DNA from: Duncaniella muris
GTDB lineage: Bacteria; Bacteroidota; Bacteroidia; Bacteroidales; Muribaculaceae
Assembly (NCBI RefSeq): GCF_003024805.1
Contig: NZ_PUEC01000016.1
Location: 1 to 64,000 of the forward strand
Direction of reading: 5' to 3'
DNA: 64,000 nucleotides
How positions within the stretch are numbered: the stretch's first letter is position 1; every line of letters starts with the position of its first letter. The position numbers and the translations under genes were made by a program. The notes beneath the pieces are model-generated. The model searched no databases. It saw nothing but the letters and a program-made list of their open reading frames with translations, and had not been told where the DNA came from. Shown here piece after piece: positions 34,022-42,915 of the stretch.

Positions 34022-34708
34022 ATGAGCAAAGTAAAAATATCAGTGACTTTCATGCTGCTTGCGGTGACGTTCTGCGTCTGCCTCATAGTCAGCAATCTGA
34101 TGGAGATAAAGACTGTGGATCTTGGCCCGCTGACCATAACCGCGGGCGTGGTGGTCTTTCCGATCTCCTATATTCTCAACGACTGCATAGTCGAGGTCTA
34201 TGGCTTCAGCAAGGCGCGTCTTGTCATCTGGCTCGGCTTCGGGATGAATCTTCTTGTCTCGCTGCTGCTGCAGCTCGGCATCTGGCTTCCAGGAGCGCCG
34301 TCGTGGCAGGGCCAGGAGGCTATGGAGGTGGTCTTCGGGGCTGTCCCGCGCATCTTCGCGGCCAGTTTCATTGCCTTCCTGTGTGGCTCGATGGTCAATG
34401 CCTATGTGATGTCGCGCATGAAGGCTGCCTCTAACGGACGCCGCTTTTCTCTGCGGGCCATCGTGTCGTCGCTGTGGGGCGAGGGGGTTGATTCGGTGAT
34501 CTTCTTCCCGATAGCTTTCGGCGGCATCCTTGCATGGAATGAAATAGCGATGCTGATCATCACGCAGACCTTCCTGAAGACTTTCTACGAGGTGCTGATC
34601 CTGCCGGTGACCATGAGGGTTGTAAAGATGCTGCGCGATCATGAAGGCGGCGATGTGACAGATGACAGCCGGACGTCATACAAATGGTGGAAGATCAATG
34701 AAATATGA
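34022..34708 (+). CDS. Queuosine precursor transporter, YhhQ family
   Basis: A 228-residue membrane protein with about six helices. The family (VUT_1/YhhQ) is recognised from SNLMEIKTVDLGPLTITAGV, VVFPISYILNDCIVEVYG and VYGFSKARLVIWLGFGMNLL, plus the later DSVIFFPIAFGG motif. Known role: uptake of 7-cyano-7-deazaguanine or 7-aminomethyl-7-deazaguanine for queuosine in tRNA. It starts 42 bases after the KdsC-like gene and overlaps the next gene by 11 bases. Confidence 0.85.
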   Translation: MSKVKISVTFMLLAVTFCVCLIVSNLMEIKTVDLGPLTITAGVVVFPISYILNDCIVEVYGFSKARLVIWLGFGMNLLVSLLLQLGIWLPGAPSWQGQEAMEVVFGAVPRIFAASFIAFLCGSMVNAYVMSRMKAASNGRRFSLRAIVSSLWGEGVDSVIFFPIAFGGILAWNEIAMLIITQTFLKTFYEVLILPVTMRVVKMLRDHEGGDVTDDSRTSYKWWKINEI

Positions 34709-35414
34709 AGGTGTCAAGTGGGTGTGGTTCGATCTTGACGACACTCTGATTGATTTTCATGCCAATTCGCGGCTGGCCAATGCGATCATCTATCGCGAGG
34801 CCGGCCTTGACCGCTATTATGCCACTCCTGAGCAGTGGATCGAGGCATATGAGGGGCACAACCGCCTGCTGTGGGAGCGCTACAGCCGAGGGGAGATCAC
34901 GCAGGGTTTTCTGCGTGTCGACCGTTTCGCCACACCGCTGTCTCCCCGCTGGGCCGGAAGTCGCGAAGATCTTGAAGCCTTCTGCTGGAGGCTCGACAGG
35001 GAGTATCTCGACCGGCTTGCCGAGCAGACGGTGATGATTGACGGTGCCGTTGAGCAGCTCTCCCGCCTGCGCGCGCATTATAATATAGGTGTGCTCAGCA
35101 ACGGGTTCAAGGAAGTGCAGCATCGGAAGCTGGAAAACACCGGACTCGCGCCGCTTGTGGATCTTGTGGTGCTCAGCGATGACGTGGGCTTCAACAAACC
35201 TGACCTGCGTATCTTTGCCCATGCCATGAAGCGCGCCGGAGAGATGGATCCGCAGGCCCATCTGATGATCGGCGACAACCTTGCGGCCGATGTAGGCGGG
35301 GCTGTCAGGGTGGGCTGGCGTGCAATACACTTCGACCGCACTCAGCCGGGGTTGCGCTGGAGAGGAAGCCATATTGCCATAGCCGATCTGAAGCTGCTTG
35401 AGGGGCTTCTGTGA
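34698..35414 (+). CDS. HAD family hydrolase, YjjG/YfnB-type nucleotidase
   Basis: A 238-residue HAD protein with a helical cap. Motif I is WFDLDDTLIDFH, motif II is IGVLSNGFKEVQ, motif III includes the Lys in GFNKPDLRIF, and motif IV is LMIGDNLAADVGGA. The combination resembles YjjG, a pyrimidine 5'-nucleotidase that removes non-canonical dUMP-type nucleotides. I choose the ATG at 34698 (MKYEGVKWVWFDL), which overlaps the YhhQ stop by 11 bases; the frame from 34662 adds twelve residues from inside the transporter gene. The function is inferred from family only. Confidence 0.82.
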   Translation: MKYEGVKWVWFDLDDTLIDFHANSRLANAIIYREAGLDRYYATPEQWIEAYEGHNRLLWERYSRGEITQGFLRVDRFATPLSPRWAGSREDLEAFCWRLDREYLDRLAEQTVMIDGAVEQLSRLRAHYNIGVLSNGFKEVQHRKLENTGLAPLVDLVVLSDDVGFNKPDLRIFAHAMKRAGEMDPQAHLMIGDNLAADVGGAVRVGWRAIHFDRTQPGLRWRGSHIAIADLKLLEGLL

Positions 35415-35487
35415 GGCTTTTTCGGCGTTTTTTCTCGCTAAAGTGGTGAGAAAGTGAAATTTAAGCAAAAAATTATAGGAATTATAG

Positions 35488-35517
35488 TTGATAATCCAAA
35501 AAAAGTTCCGATATTTG
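35488..35517 (+). promoter_or_regulatory. Promoter of the HU gene
   Basis: TTG (35488-35490), 19 nt, GATATTTG (35510-35517), one mismatch to TAnnTTTG. About 70 bases before the ATG at 35590. Confidence 0.5.
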
Positions 35518-35589
35518 CACTTGCAAAAAATTGCGCCTTGAAAAAGCGCAACGTCAAAGATATTAACCAATTATAAAATTCATATTGTA

Positions 35590-35871
35590 ATGACTAAAGC
35601 TGACATCGTTAACGAGATCTCAAAATCAACCGGAATTGACAAGGCCAACGTGCTCGAAACCATCGAGAAATTCATGGAGACCGTAAAGGAATCTCTCTCT
35701 CACGGCGAAAACGTCTATCTTCGCGGCTTCGGTAGCTTCATCACCAAGGTGCGTTCGGAAAAGACTGCCCGTAACATATCAAAGAACACCACTATCATCA
35801 TCCCCGAACACCGCATCCCCGCTTTCAAGCCCGCCAAGGTGTTTATGGAAGAGGTTAAGGATCTGAAATAA
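35590..35871 (+). CDS. HU/IHF family nucleoid DNA-binding protein
   Basis: A 93-residue HU-family protein. N-terminal helices (MTKADIVNEISKSTGIDKAN) are followed by the beta-ribbon arm: VYLRGFGSFITKVRSEKTAR and the DNA-intercalating region TTIIIPEHRIPAFKPAK. Helical dimer that bends DNA. In place of the usual R-N-P tip of HU, the arm carries EHRIPAF. It is followed 53 bases later by the COX24-like peptide gene. Confidence 0.93.
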   Translation: MTKADIVNEISKSTGIDKANVLETIEKFMETVKESLSHGENVYLRGFGSFITKVRSEKTARNISKNTTIIIPEHRIPAFKPAKVFMEEVKDLK

Positions 35872-35924
35872 TTCTGCCTGCCAGAAAATCCAACTTTTAG
35901 TTAAACAAAATAAATACCAACCAC

Positions 35925-36014
35925 ATGCCAAGCGGAAAGAAAAGAAAAGGCCACAAGATGGCTACCCACAAGCGTAAAAAACGCCTTCGCAAAAACCGCC
36001 ACAAGAAGAAATAA
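35925..36014 (+). CDS. AURKAIP1/COX24-domain peptide (bS22/mS38-like ribosomal protein)
   Basis: A 29-residue, extremely basic peptide, MPSGKKRKGHKMATHKRKKR then LRKNRHKKK. This matches the COX24/AURKAIP1 domain: the 'K..H...THKRKKRLRK.RHK' core is that of mitochondrial mS38 and of mycobacterial bS22 that lie near the small subunit decoding site. The role as a small-subunit ribosomal protein in Bacteroidota is inferred from this similarity. It sits between HU and RNase G, in a growth-related neighbourhood. Too short for most ORF callers. Confidence 0.82.
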   Translation: MPSGKKRKGHKMATHKRKKRLRKNRHKKK

Positions 36015-36133
36015 TTCTTGCGTAGTTGCGTAATGAACACGAAGAACAAACTCTTTTGCCCGGCTCTTGAACAAAGACGCACGCAAAAGGTTTGTTCTTT
36101 GCGTCATTTCTCTAATCCGGATAACGCTTATCA

Positions 36134-37756
36134 ATGAAAAGTGAACTGATTGTAGACGTACAGCCCGGTGAGGTTTCGATAGCCTTGCTTGAGGATTCGC
36201 GGCTCGTCTCCTTGCAGAAGGAGTCGCGCAACATCGCCTACGCTGTCGGAGACATCTATCTTGCCAAAGTCAAGAAACTGATGCCCGGCCTTAACGCCGC
36301 CTTCGTCAACGTGGGCTACGAGAAGGACGCTTTTCTTCATTATCTGGATCTCGGTTCTCAATTCTCCACCTACTCGGCCTTTCTGAAGGCCATTCTCGTC
36401 GACAAGAAGTCTGATACCACCGTCCCGAAAATCAAGCGCCTGCCCGACATCGACAAACACGGCGCCATCACCGGCGTCCTGGAGCCGGGCCAGGAACTCA
36501 TGGTTCAGATAGTCAAGGAGCCTATCTCGTCGAAAGGCCCCCGTCTGACCACTGAGATCACTTTCACCGGACGCTACATGGTGCTCATACCATTCGGCGA
36601 CAAGATCTCCCTTTCGCAGAAAATCAAGACCACGGAAGAAAAACTCCGCCTGCGTCAGCTCATCGAAAGCATCAAGCCGAAAAACTTCGGAGTAATCATC
36701 CGCACCTCGGCCGAAGGAAAGAGCGTAAGGGAGCTGCACCACGAGCTCAAAACCCTCCTGCGCTGCTGGGAGGAGACAGTGGCAAAAGCGCAGAAAGCAA
36801 GCGCCCCGGCTCTCATTTTTGAAGAGGAAAGCCGCATCGTCGGAATGCTTCGCGACGTATTCAGCCCCACTTTCGAGAGCATTCATGTCAATGACAAGGA
36901 AATCTTCAGCCAGATTTCAAAGTATGTCAACCTCATTTCACCGGAGAGCAAAGACATCGTCAAGCTTTATGAGGACGATGTCCCCATCTTCGATCATTTC
37001 AGCATCACCCGCCAGATAAAATCGTCGTTCGGAAAGACGGTTTCATTCAAATCCGGCGCCTATGTAATCATCGAACATACCGAGGCACTCCATGTCATTG
37101 ACGTCAACTCCGGCAACCGCTCGAAAGCCGCACCTGACCAGGAAAGCAACGCGCTTGAGGTCAACCTGCGGGCCGCCGACGAGATAGCCCGCCAGCTGCG
37201 CCTGCGCGACATGGGCGGCATCATCGTCATCGACTTCATCGACATGAACAAAGCCGAGCACCGGCAGAAACTCTATGAACACATGCGCGAGGTGATGGCC
37301 AATGACCGCGCCCGCCACAACATTCTGCCGCTGAGCAAGTTCGGGCTGATGCAGATCACCCGCCAGAGAGTGCGCCCGGTGCTTGACATAAACACCTCCG
37401 AAACCTGCCCGTCGTGTCACGGCAAAGGCGAGGTGCGCCCGTCGCTGCTCTTCACCGATCTGCTGCACGAAAAACTCGACTATCTGGTCAACACGCTTAA
37501 GACCAAACACTTTGTGCTCTATGTGCACCCCTTCGTGTCGGCCTATCTGAAGAAAGGTTTCCCGTCGCTCTACCGTCGCTGGCAGCTTGAATTCGGCTTC
37601 AACTTCCGGATCGTGCCTGACGAATCGCTCGCCTATCTGCAGTATCGCGTACTTGACCGCGACCGCAACGAAATCGACCTCAAGGAAGAGAAAGACATGG
37701 ACTCCTCGGCATCGAAATCAAAAGCAAAAACCAAGAACCGAACCCAGGAAGATTAG
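36134..37756 (+). CDS. rng: Ribonuclease G/E
   Basis: A 540-residue RNase E/G family endoribonuclease. An S1 domain occupies residues about 35-130 (IYLAKVKKLMPGLNAAFVNV, GYEKDAFLHYLDL), followed by the 5' sensor and RNase H-like parts (PISSKGPRLTTEITFTGRYM), the DNase I-like catalytic region with Asp residues in HVIDVNSGNR and GGIIVIDFIDM, and the zinc-link TCPSCHGKG. The tail is short and Lys-rich, without an RNase E scaffold. Role: rRNA maturation and mRNA decay. It starts 120 bases after the COX24-like gene and ends in a strong terminator. Confidence 0.93.
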   Translation: MKSELIVDVQPGEVSIALLEDSRLVSLQKESRNIAYAVGDIYLAKVKKLMPGLNAAFVNVGYEKDAFLHYLDLGSQFSTYSAFLKAILVDKKSDTTVPKIKRLPDIDKHGAITGVLEPGQELMVQIVKEPISSKGPRLTTEITFTGRYMVLIPFGDKISLSQKIKTTEEKLRLRQLIESIKPKNFGVIIRTSAEGKSVRELHHELKTLLRCWEETVAKAQKASAPALIFEEESRIVGMLRDVFSPTFESIHVNDKEIFSQISKYVNLISPESKDIVKLYEDDVPIFDHFSITRQIKSSFGKTVSFKSGAYVIIEHTEALHVIDVNSGNRSKAAPDQESNALEVNLRAADEIARQLRLRDMGGIIVIDFIDMNKAEHRQKLYEHMREVMANDRARHNILPLSKFGLMQITRQRVRPVLDINTSETCPSCHGKGEVRPSLLFTDLLHEKLDYLVNTLKTKHFVLYVHPFVSAYLKKGFPSLYRRWQLEFGFNFRIVPDESLAYLQYRVLDRDRNEIDLKEEKDMDSSASKSKAKTKNRTQED

Positions 37757-37794
37757 CATCCAAGCCTTTTCCCTGTTCTTACGAACCCTATCAG

Positions 37795-37838
37795 AAACCT
37801 CCCGTCGCAGACTGCAAGGTCTGAGCCGGGAGGTTTTT
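37795..37838 (+). terminator. Terminator of rng
   Basis: AAACCTCCCG pairs with CCGGGAGGTTT (11 bp with one bulge), followed by TTTTCG. A second small stem (CAGAC/GTCTG) fits in the loop. Confidence 0.8.
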
Positions 37839-37946
37839 CGCATCTTCCGGCAGTAGCGGCAGTCAGGGAATGGAGGGTGCTGAGTCCGTGTGTCGGCGTG
37901 GTTGGCCTTAAGAACAATTTCGAGGAGATTTTTTGTAGAGATTAAA

Positions 37947-37977
37947 TTTGCTTTACAACTTTTTATGACTAATTTTG
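37947..37977 (+). promoter_or_regulatory. Promoter of the methylmalonyl-CoA decarboxylase operon
   Basis: TTTG (37947-37950), 19 nt, TAATTTTG (37970-37977). Full Bacteroidota consensus, 88 bases upstream of the epimerase ATG. Confidence 0.75.
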
Positions 37978-38064
37978 CAAGGGCTAAGAACGCCTGTGCG
38001 TAATTGGCCCGAAATCAATTTAATCACAACTAATTATAAGCATTAATTTATTATTTTTCATATC

Positions 38065-38484
38065 ATGGATATTTCCCACATCGAGCACGTAGGCATCGCA
38101 GTTCCTGATCTGAAGGAAGCCATCGCCTTTTACGAAAACACTCTTGGCCTTAAATGTTTTGCCATTGAAGAAGTTGAAGATCAGAAAGTACGCACCGCCT
38201 TCTTCAAGGTAGGCCAGACCAAGATCGAACTTCTTGAAGGAACTTCTCCTGAAAGCGCCATCTCAAAGTTTATCGCCAACAACGGCGGCCGCGGCGGCAT
38301 CCAGCACATCGCATTCGCCATTGAAGACGGTGTGGCCAACGCTCTGGCAGAAGTCGAAGGCAAAGGCTGCCGTCTGATCGACAAGGCTCCGCGCAAGGGT
38401 GCCGAAGGTCTGAACATCGCGTTCCTTCACCCGAAATCAACTTGCGGTACTCTTATCGAACTCTGCGAGGACCCCAACAAGTAA
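38065..38484 (+). CDS. mce: Methylmalonyl-CoA epimerase
   Basis: A 139-residue vicinal oxygen chelate enzyme that interconverts (R)- and (S)-methylmalonyl-CoA. Metal-ligand positions are visible in HIEHVGIAVPDL, QTKIELLEGT, GGIQHIAFAIED and GTLIELCED. It is the first gene of the operon, 83 bases before the carboxyltransferase, which uses the (S)-isomer produced here. Function in this organism: link from succinyl-CoA via methylmalonyl-CoA to propionate. Confidence 0.95.
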   Translation: MDISHIEHVGIAVPDLKEAIAFYENTLGLKCFAIEEVEDQKVRTAFFKVGQTKIELLEGTSPESAISKFIANNGGRGGIQHIAFAIEDGVANALAEVEGKGCRLIDKAPRKGAEGLNIAFLHPKSTCGTLIELCEDPNK

Positions 38485-38567
38485 CATCCATCTCCCATCC
38501 CCGTCAGCAATGACGGAGACAGAAGAAATCTACAACCAAGAACTCCACCCATTTTACTTCGAAACAA

Positions 38568-40121
38568 ATGAGTAACCAGCTTGAAAAAGTAAAAGAGCTT
38601 ATCGCCCTTCGCGAAGAAGCCCGCTTAGGCGGTGGCGAAAAGGCCATTCAAAAACAGCACGAGAGAGGCAAATACACAGCCCGCGAGCGTATCGCACAGC
38701 TTCTCGATGAAGGCTCTTTTGAGGAAATCGACATGTTTGTCCGTCATCGTTGCTACAACTTCGGACAGGAAAAGAAAAGCTATCTCGGCGACGGCGTTGT
38801 GACCGGCTACGGCACAATCGACGGCCGACTCGTATATGTATTCGCTCAGGACTTCACCGTGTTCGGCGGATCTCTCAGCGAGACAATGGCCCTCAAGATC
38901 TGCAAGATCATGGACATGGCCATGAAGATGGGCGCACCCGTCATAGGTCTCAACGACTCAGGCGGCGCACGTATCCAGGAAGGCATCAACGCCCTCGCAG
39001 GCTATGCCGAAATTTTCCAGCGCAACATCCTCGCCTCAGGCGTGATTCCCCAGATCTCCGGCATCCTCGGCCCCTGCGCCGGCGGTGCGGTGTATTCTCC
39101 AGCGCTGACTGACTTCACCATCATGACCAAGGGCATCAGCTACATGTTCCTCACCGGCCCGAAGGTGGTCAAGACCGTGACCGGCGAAGACGTGACCCAA
39201 GAAGCACTCGGCGGCGCAACCGTGCACTCGCAGAAGAGCGGTGTGGCACACTTCGCAGCCGAAGACGGCGAAGAGACCCTGCGCATCATCCGCAAGCTCT
39301 TCAGCTACATCCCCCAGAACAACCTCGAAGAACCGCCGCTGGTTGAATGCAACGACCCCATTGACCGTCTGGAAGACTCTCTGAACGAGATCGTGCCTGA
39401 CTCGGCCAACCATCCCTATGACATGTATGAGGTCATCAACGCAATCGTCGACAACGGCGAATTCCTTGAAATCCAGCGCGAATACGCAAAAAATATCATC
39501 ATCGGCTTTGCCCGTTTCAACGGCCAGGCAGTCGGCATAGTTGCCAACCAGCCCAAATATCTCGCCGGTGTGCTTGACAGCAACGCATCTCGCAAGGGTG
39601 CCCGCTTTGTCCGCTTCTGCGATGCCTTCAACATTCCTCTGGTGACCCTCGTCGACGTCCCCGGCTTCCTCCCCGGTACCGGTCAGGAATACAACGGCGT
39701 GATCCTCCACGGCGCCAAGCTCCTCTATGCCTACGGCGAGGCCACAGTGCCCAAGGTGACAGTCACACTGCGCAAGAGCTACGGCGGCAGCCACATCGTG
39801 ATGTCATGCAAGCAGCTTCGCGGCGACATGAACTACGCATGGCCCACGGCAGAAATCGCTGTTATGGGTGGCGCAGGCGCTGTTGAAGTGCTCTATGCCA
39901 AGGAAGCCAAGGCAGCTGAAGATCCTGCCAAGGTGCTCCGCGAAAAGGAAGACGAATACAACAAGCTCTTCTGCAACCCCTACAACGCCGCCCGCTACGG
40001 CTATATCGACGACGTCATCGAACCTCGCAACACCCGCTTCCGCATCATCCGTGCCCTGCAGCAGCTTGCGACCAAGAAGGTTGTCAACCCGGCCAAGAAA
40101 CACGGCAACATACCTCTCTAA
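38568..40121 (+). CDS. mmdA: Methylmalonyl-CoA decarboxylase alpha subunit (carboxyltransferase)
   Basis: A 517-residue acyl-CoA carboxyltransferase. The N-terminal half carries [20 protein letters not shown], the CoA-binding loop SGGARIQEG and the oxyanion region [16 protein letters not shown]. The C-terminal half carries biotin-site [18 protein letters not shown] and [21 protein letters not shown]. PccB and MmdA are alike; the neighbours (OadG-like, biotin carrier and OadB beta subunits, with no biotin carboxylase) make the sodium-pumping decarboxylase the better call. Role: transfer of the carboxyl group from (S)-methylmalonyl-CoA to biotin, giving propionyl-CoA. Confidence 0.92.
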   Translation: MSNQLEKVKELIALREEARLGGGEKAIQKQHERGKYTARERIAQLLDEGSFEEIDMFVRHRCYNFGQEKKSYLGDGVVTGYGTIDGRLVYVFAQDFTVFGGSLSETMALKICKIMDMAMKMGAPVIGLNDSGGARIQEGINALAGYAEIFQRNILASGVIPQISGILGPCAGGAVYSPALTDFTIMTKGISYMFLTGPKVVKTVTGEDVTQEALGGATVHSQKSGVAHFAAEDGEETLRIIRKLFSYIPQNNLEEPPLVECNDPIDRLEDSLNEIVPDSANHPYDMYEVINAIVDNGEFLEIQREYAKNIIIGFARFNGQAVGIVANQPKYLAGVLDSNASRKGARFVRFCDAFNIPLVTLVDVPGFLPGTGQEYNGVILHGAKLLYAYGEATVPKVTVTLRKSYGGSHIVMSCKQLRGDMNYAWPTAEIAVMGGAGAVEVLYAKEAKAAEDPAKVLREKEDEYNKLFCNPYNAARYGYIDDVIEPRNTRFRIIRALQQLATKKVVNPAKKHGNIPL

Positions 40122-40172
40122 ACCGCGAGGGAAGGTCACCCCAAACCGATAAAACAAACATCAGAAAAAGTT

Positions 40173-41099
40173 ATGAAGAAAAGACTTTTAACGCTGTTGC
40201 TGGTGACTCTCGCCTGTGTCACGGCAGTGTCGGCCCAAGGTCGCCGCGGTCTGCGCCTCAACGAGGTGATGATCGCCAACGACTCCACAAGTGTGGTGGA
40301 CGACTTCGGCCGTTACAGTGCCTGGGTTGAGCTTTACAACTCGACTTTCGCACCGCTGGAGATCTCAAGCGTCTTCATCACCAACGACCGCAGCAACAAT
40401 ACTCTCTATCCCGTGCCTTTAGGCGACGTGAATACCGAGATTCCCGCCCGTCAGCATGTGCTGTTCTGGGCCGACGGAGAGCCCAACAAGGGAACTTTCC
40501 ATCTGAATTTCACCTTCACTCCCGGTGAGGACAACTATCTTGCCATCTATGACGCCAACGGCCTGTCGCTCATCGACGAGATCGTGGTGCCCGGCAACCT
40601 GCTCCCCGGACAGTCATATGCCCGCAAGGCTGACGGCGAAGGCGGTATCAACAACCCTGAGGACTGGGAAGTGCGTGACGGCTCGGAAGCCAAGTATATC
40701 ACGCCTTCAAGCAACAACATCATCAAGAGCACCAACAATAAGGTGGACAGCTTCGCTGAAAACGATCCCCACGGATTTGCGATGGCTGTGATGGCGATGT
40801 GCATCGTGTTCTCGGCGCTGCTCGTGCTTTCGATCTGCTTCTACATCATCAGCCGCATCGGAGCCTCTGTGTCGCGCTCTCGCAAGATCAAGGCTCTCAG
40901 CTCAGATGACGAAGAACTGGCAGACCACCATCACGAACAGGATTCAGGTGAGGTCATCGCCGCTATCTCGGCAGCTCTCTCCGAGCATCTCGATGCTCAT
41001 GATCGCGAAAGCACAGTGCTGACCATCAACAAGGTGCGTCGTGCCTATTCGCCCTGGAGCTCGAAGATCTACAATCTGCGCGAACTTCCCCGCAAATAA
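40173..41099 (+). CDS. Lamin-tail domain fused to OadG-like gamma subunit
   Basis: A 308-residue protein with a signal peptide (MKKRLLTLLLVTLACVTAVSA) and an extracytoplasmic lamin-tail domain (about residues 27-185): RLNEVMIANDSTSVVDDFGR, SAWVELYNSTFAPLEISSVF, the ending DNYLAIYDANGLSLIDEIVV, and NNPEDWEVRDGSEAKYITPS. A single membrane helix follows (about 207-228, FAMAVMAMCIVFSALLVLSI) and then a cytoplasmic tail with a His-rich patch (DHHHEQDSGEV) as in OadG gamma subunits, which bind zinc and dock the alpha subunit. Position and tail make it the gamma subunit of the pump; the role of the lamin-tail domain is unknown. Confidence 0.82.
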   Translation: MKKRLLTLLLVTLACVTAVSAQGRRGLRLNEVMIANDSTSVVDDFGRYSAWVELYNSTFAPLEISSVFITNDRSNNTLYPVPLGDVNTEIPARQHVLFWADGEPNKGTFHLNFTFTPGEDNYLAIYDANGLSLIDEIVVPGNLLPGQSYARKADGEGGINNPEDWEVRDGSEAKYITPSSNNIIKSTNNKVDSFAENDPHGFAMAVMAMCIVFSALLVLSICFYIISRIGASVSRSRKIKALSSDDEELADHHHEQDSGEVIAAISAALSEHLDAHDRESTVLTINKVRRAYSPWSSKIYNLRELPRK

Positions 41100-41148
41100 T
41101 CGTGTCCACCTCATTAACACTTTCAACCATTGAAACACTATCACGACA

Positions 41149-41583
41149 ATGAAAGAATATAAATATAGAATCAACGGTAACCCATACACCGTCAAAGTCG
41201 GCGACATCGACAACAATATCGCCAAGGTGGAGGTCAACGGTGTTCCCTATAAGGTGGAACTCGAAAAGACCGAAAAGCCTGTGACCATCGTAACCGCCCC
41301 GCGTCCATCGGCAGCTCCCCGCACAGAGAGCGGCGCCAAGGTGATCGCCAAACCCAAAGCCGCAGCCGCAGGCTACAGCGTCGAGGCTCCTCTGCCCGGT
41401 GTGGTAGTTTCGGTCAACGTCAAAGTGGGAGATGTCGTCAAGGCATCTGACACTGTAGTCGTGCTTGAGGCCATGAAAATGGAAAATGCCATCCATGCAG
41501 GCCAGGATGGCACAGTTGCCTCGATCGCTGTCTCGGCAGGTGATTCCGTGCTCCAGGGTGCAGCCCTCATTACCCTCGAATAA
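41149..41583 (+). CDS. mmdC: Biotin carboxyl carrier subunit of methylmalonyl-CoA decarboxylase
   Basis: A 144-residue carrier. The N-terminal part is a small basic domain (MKEYKYRINGNPYTVKVGDI), then an Ala/Pro-rich hinge (about 50-76), then the biotinyl domain with VLEAMKMENAIH, where Lys110 carries biotin, flanked by APLPGVVVSVNVKVGDVV and GDSVLQGAALITLE. Role: carries the carboxyl group between the alpha and beta subunits. Gene spacing is 49 bases before and 62 after, within the operon. Confidence 0.93.
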   Translation: MKEYKYRINGNPYTVKVGDIDNNIAKVEVNGVPYKVELEKTEKPVTIVTAPRPSAAPRTESGAKVIAKPKAAAAGYSVEAPLPGVVVSVNVKVGDVVKASDTVVVLEAMKMENAIHAGQDGTVASIAVSAGDSVLQGAALITLE

Positions 41584-41645
41584 AAAGAGTGAGTGTAGTC
41601 TTACAATCTGATTGAAAACCTCACTTCCAAGTAACAGCATCAATT

Positions 41646-42800
41646 ATGTTTAGCGAATTCTTAACCCAAAACCTTCAGGAGTTCTGGCATCTGACAGGTT
41701 TCTACAACGCCACGTGGCAGCATCTGGTGATGCTGGTGGTGGGCTTGTTCTTCATCTGGCTTGCCATTAAGAAGAACTTCGAGCCCATGCTCCTCGTGCC
41801 TATAGGTTTCGGTATCCTTATCGGCAATGTGCCCTTCAACACTACCGCCGGTCTGGAAATCGGTATTTATGAAGAAGGCTCCGTGCTCAATATCCTCTAC
41901 AACGGTGTGAGTGCAGGCTGGTATCCGCCTCTGATCTTCCTCGGCATCGGCGCCATGACCGACTTCTCGGCACTGATCGCCAATCCGAAGCTCATGCTCA
42001 TCGGCGCTGCCGCGCAGTTCGGTATCTTCGGTGCCTACATGGTGGCTCTTCTTTTAGGCTTTGCTCCTGACCAGGCCGGTGCGCTTGCCATCATCGGCGG
42101 TGCCGACGGTCCGACAGCAATCTTCCTTTCGTCGAAACTCGCTCCGAACCTAATGGGCGCCATTGCCGTGTCGGCTTACTCCTATATGGCTCTCGTGCCA
42201 GTGATCCAGCCGCCGCTGATGCGCTTGCTGACCACCAAGAACGAGCGTCTGATCAAGATGAAGCCCGCGCGTGCCGTGTCGCAGAACGAAAAGATCATTT
42301 TCCCGATCGTGGGTCTGATCCTCACCTGCTTCGTTGTGCCTTCGGGTCTGCCGCTGCTCGGCATGCTCTTCTTCGGCAACCTTCTGCGTGAGTGCGGTGT
42401 CACCAACCGTCTGGCCAAGACTGCCAGCAATGCCCTCACCGATATTGTCACCATCCTTCTGGGCATGACAGTCGGCGCATCGACCCAGGCGTCAGAGTTC
42501 CTGACTTCGGAGACTATCTGCATCTTCCTTCTTGGCTTCATGGCGTTTATCATCGCCTCGGCCAGCGGTGTGATCTTCGTCAAGCTCTTTAATCTGGTTC
42601 TTCCGAAGTCCAAGAAGATCAATCCGCTTATCGGCAACGCCGGCGTTTCGGCCGTTCCGATGTCGGCACGTATTTCAAACAACCTCGGTCTGGAATACGA
42701 TCCGAGCAACTACCTGCTGATGCACGCTATGGGCCCGAACGTGGCCGGTGTGATCGGTTCGGCTGTGGCAGCCGGTGTGCTTCTCGGATTCCTTGCCTGA
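41646..42800 (+). CDS. mmdB: Sodium ion-translocating decarboxylase beta subunit
   Basis: A 384-residue membrane protein of the OadB/GcdB/MmdB family with about nine helices. Key regions are TDFSALIANPKLMLIGAAAQ, the conserved IIGGADGPTAIF (residues 151-157 hold GGADGPT, with the Asp that binds sodium), and NPLIGNAGVSAVPMSARISN near the C-terminus, plus LLMHAMGPNVAGVIGSAVAAG. Role: decarboxylation of carboxybiotin coupled to export of sodium ions. Last gene of the operon, followed by a terminator at 42828-42882. The NhaD antiporter at 44.7 kb could use the resulting gradient. Confidence 0.94.
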   Translation: MFSEFLTQNLQEFWHLTGFYNATWQHLVMLVVGLFFIWLAIKKNFEPMLLVPIGFGILIGNVPFNTTAGLEIGIYEEGSVLNILYNGVSAGWYPPLIFLGIGAMTDFSALIANPKLMLIGAAAQFGIFGAYMVALLLGFAPDQAGALAIIGGADGPTAIFLSSKLAPNLMGAIAVSAYSYMALVPVIQPPLMRLLTTKNERLIKMKPARAVSQNEKIIFPIVGLILTCFVVPSGLPLLGMLFFGNLLRECGVTNRLAKTASNALTDIVTILLGMTVGASTQASEFLTSETICIFLLGFMAFIIASASGVIFVKLFNLVLPKSKKINPLIGNAGVSAVPMSARISNNLGLEYDPSNYLLMHAMGPNVAGVIGSAVAAGVLLGFLA

Positions 42801-42827
42801 TGATATCAGGATCTGAATATCCCTTAT

Positions 42828-42882
42828 AAAAACGCAGGGGCATAAATTTTAGCTGAATAAAATGTTATGCCTCTGCGTTTTT
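42828..42882 (+). terminator. Terminator of the mmd operon
   Basis: AAAAACGCAG...GGCATAA pairs with TTATGCC...CTGCGTTTTT around an AT-rich loop; the stem is about 16 bp with one mismatch and ends in TTTTT. Confidence 0.8.
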
Positions 42883-42915
42883 CATGATTACTTTCCTGCG
42901 ATAAGTTATTTGTAA

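Larger units (their letters stand above)
37757..38064. other. Intergenic region with terminator and operon promoter
   Basis: 308 bases containing the RNase G terminator (37795-37838) and the promoter of the methylmalonyl-CoA decarboxylase operon (37947-37977). The transcript leader is about 85 bases. Nothing else is visible. Confidence 0.7.
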
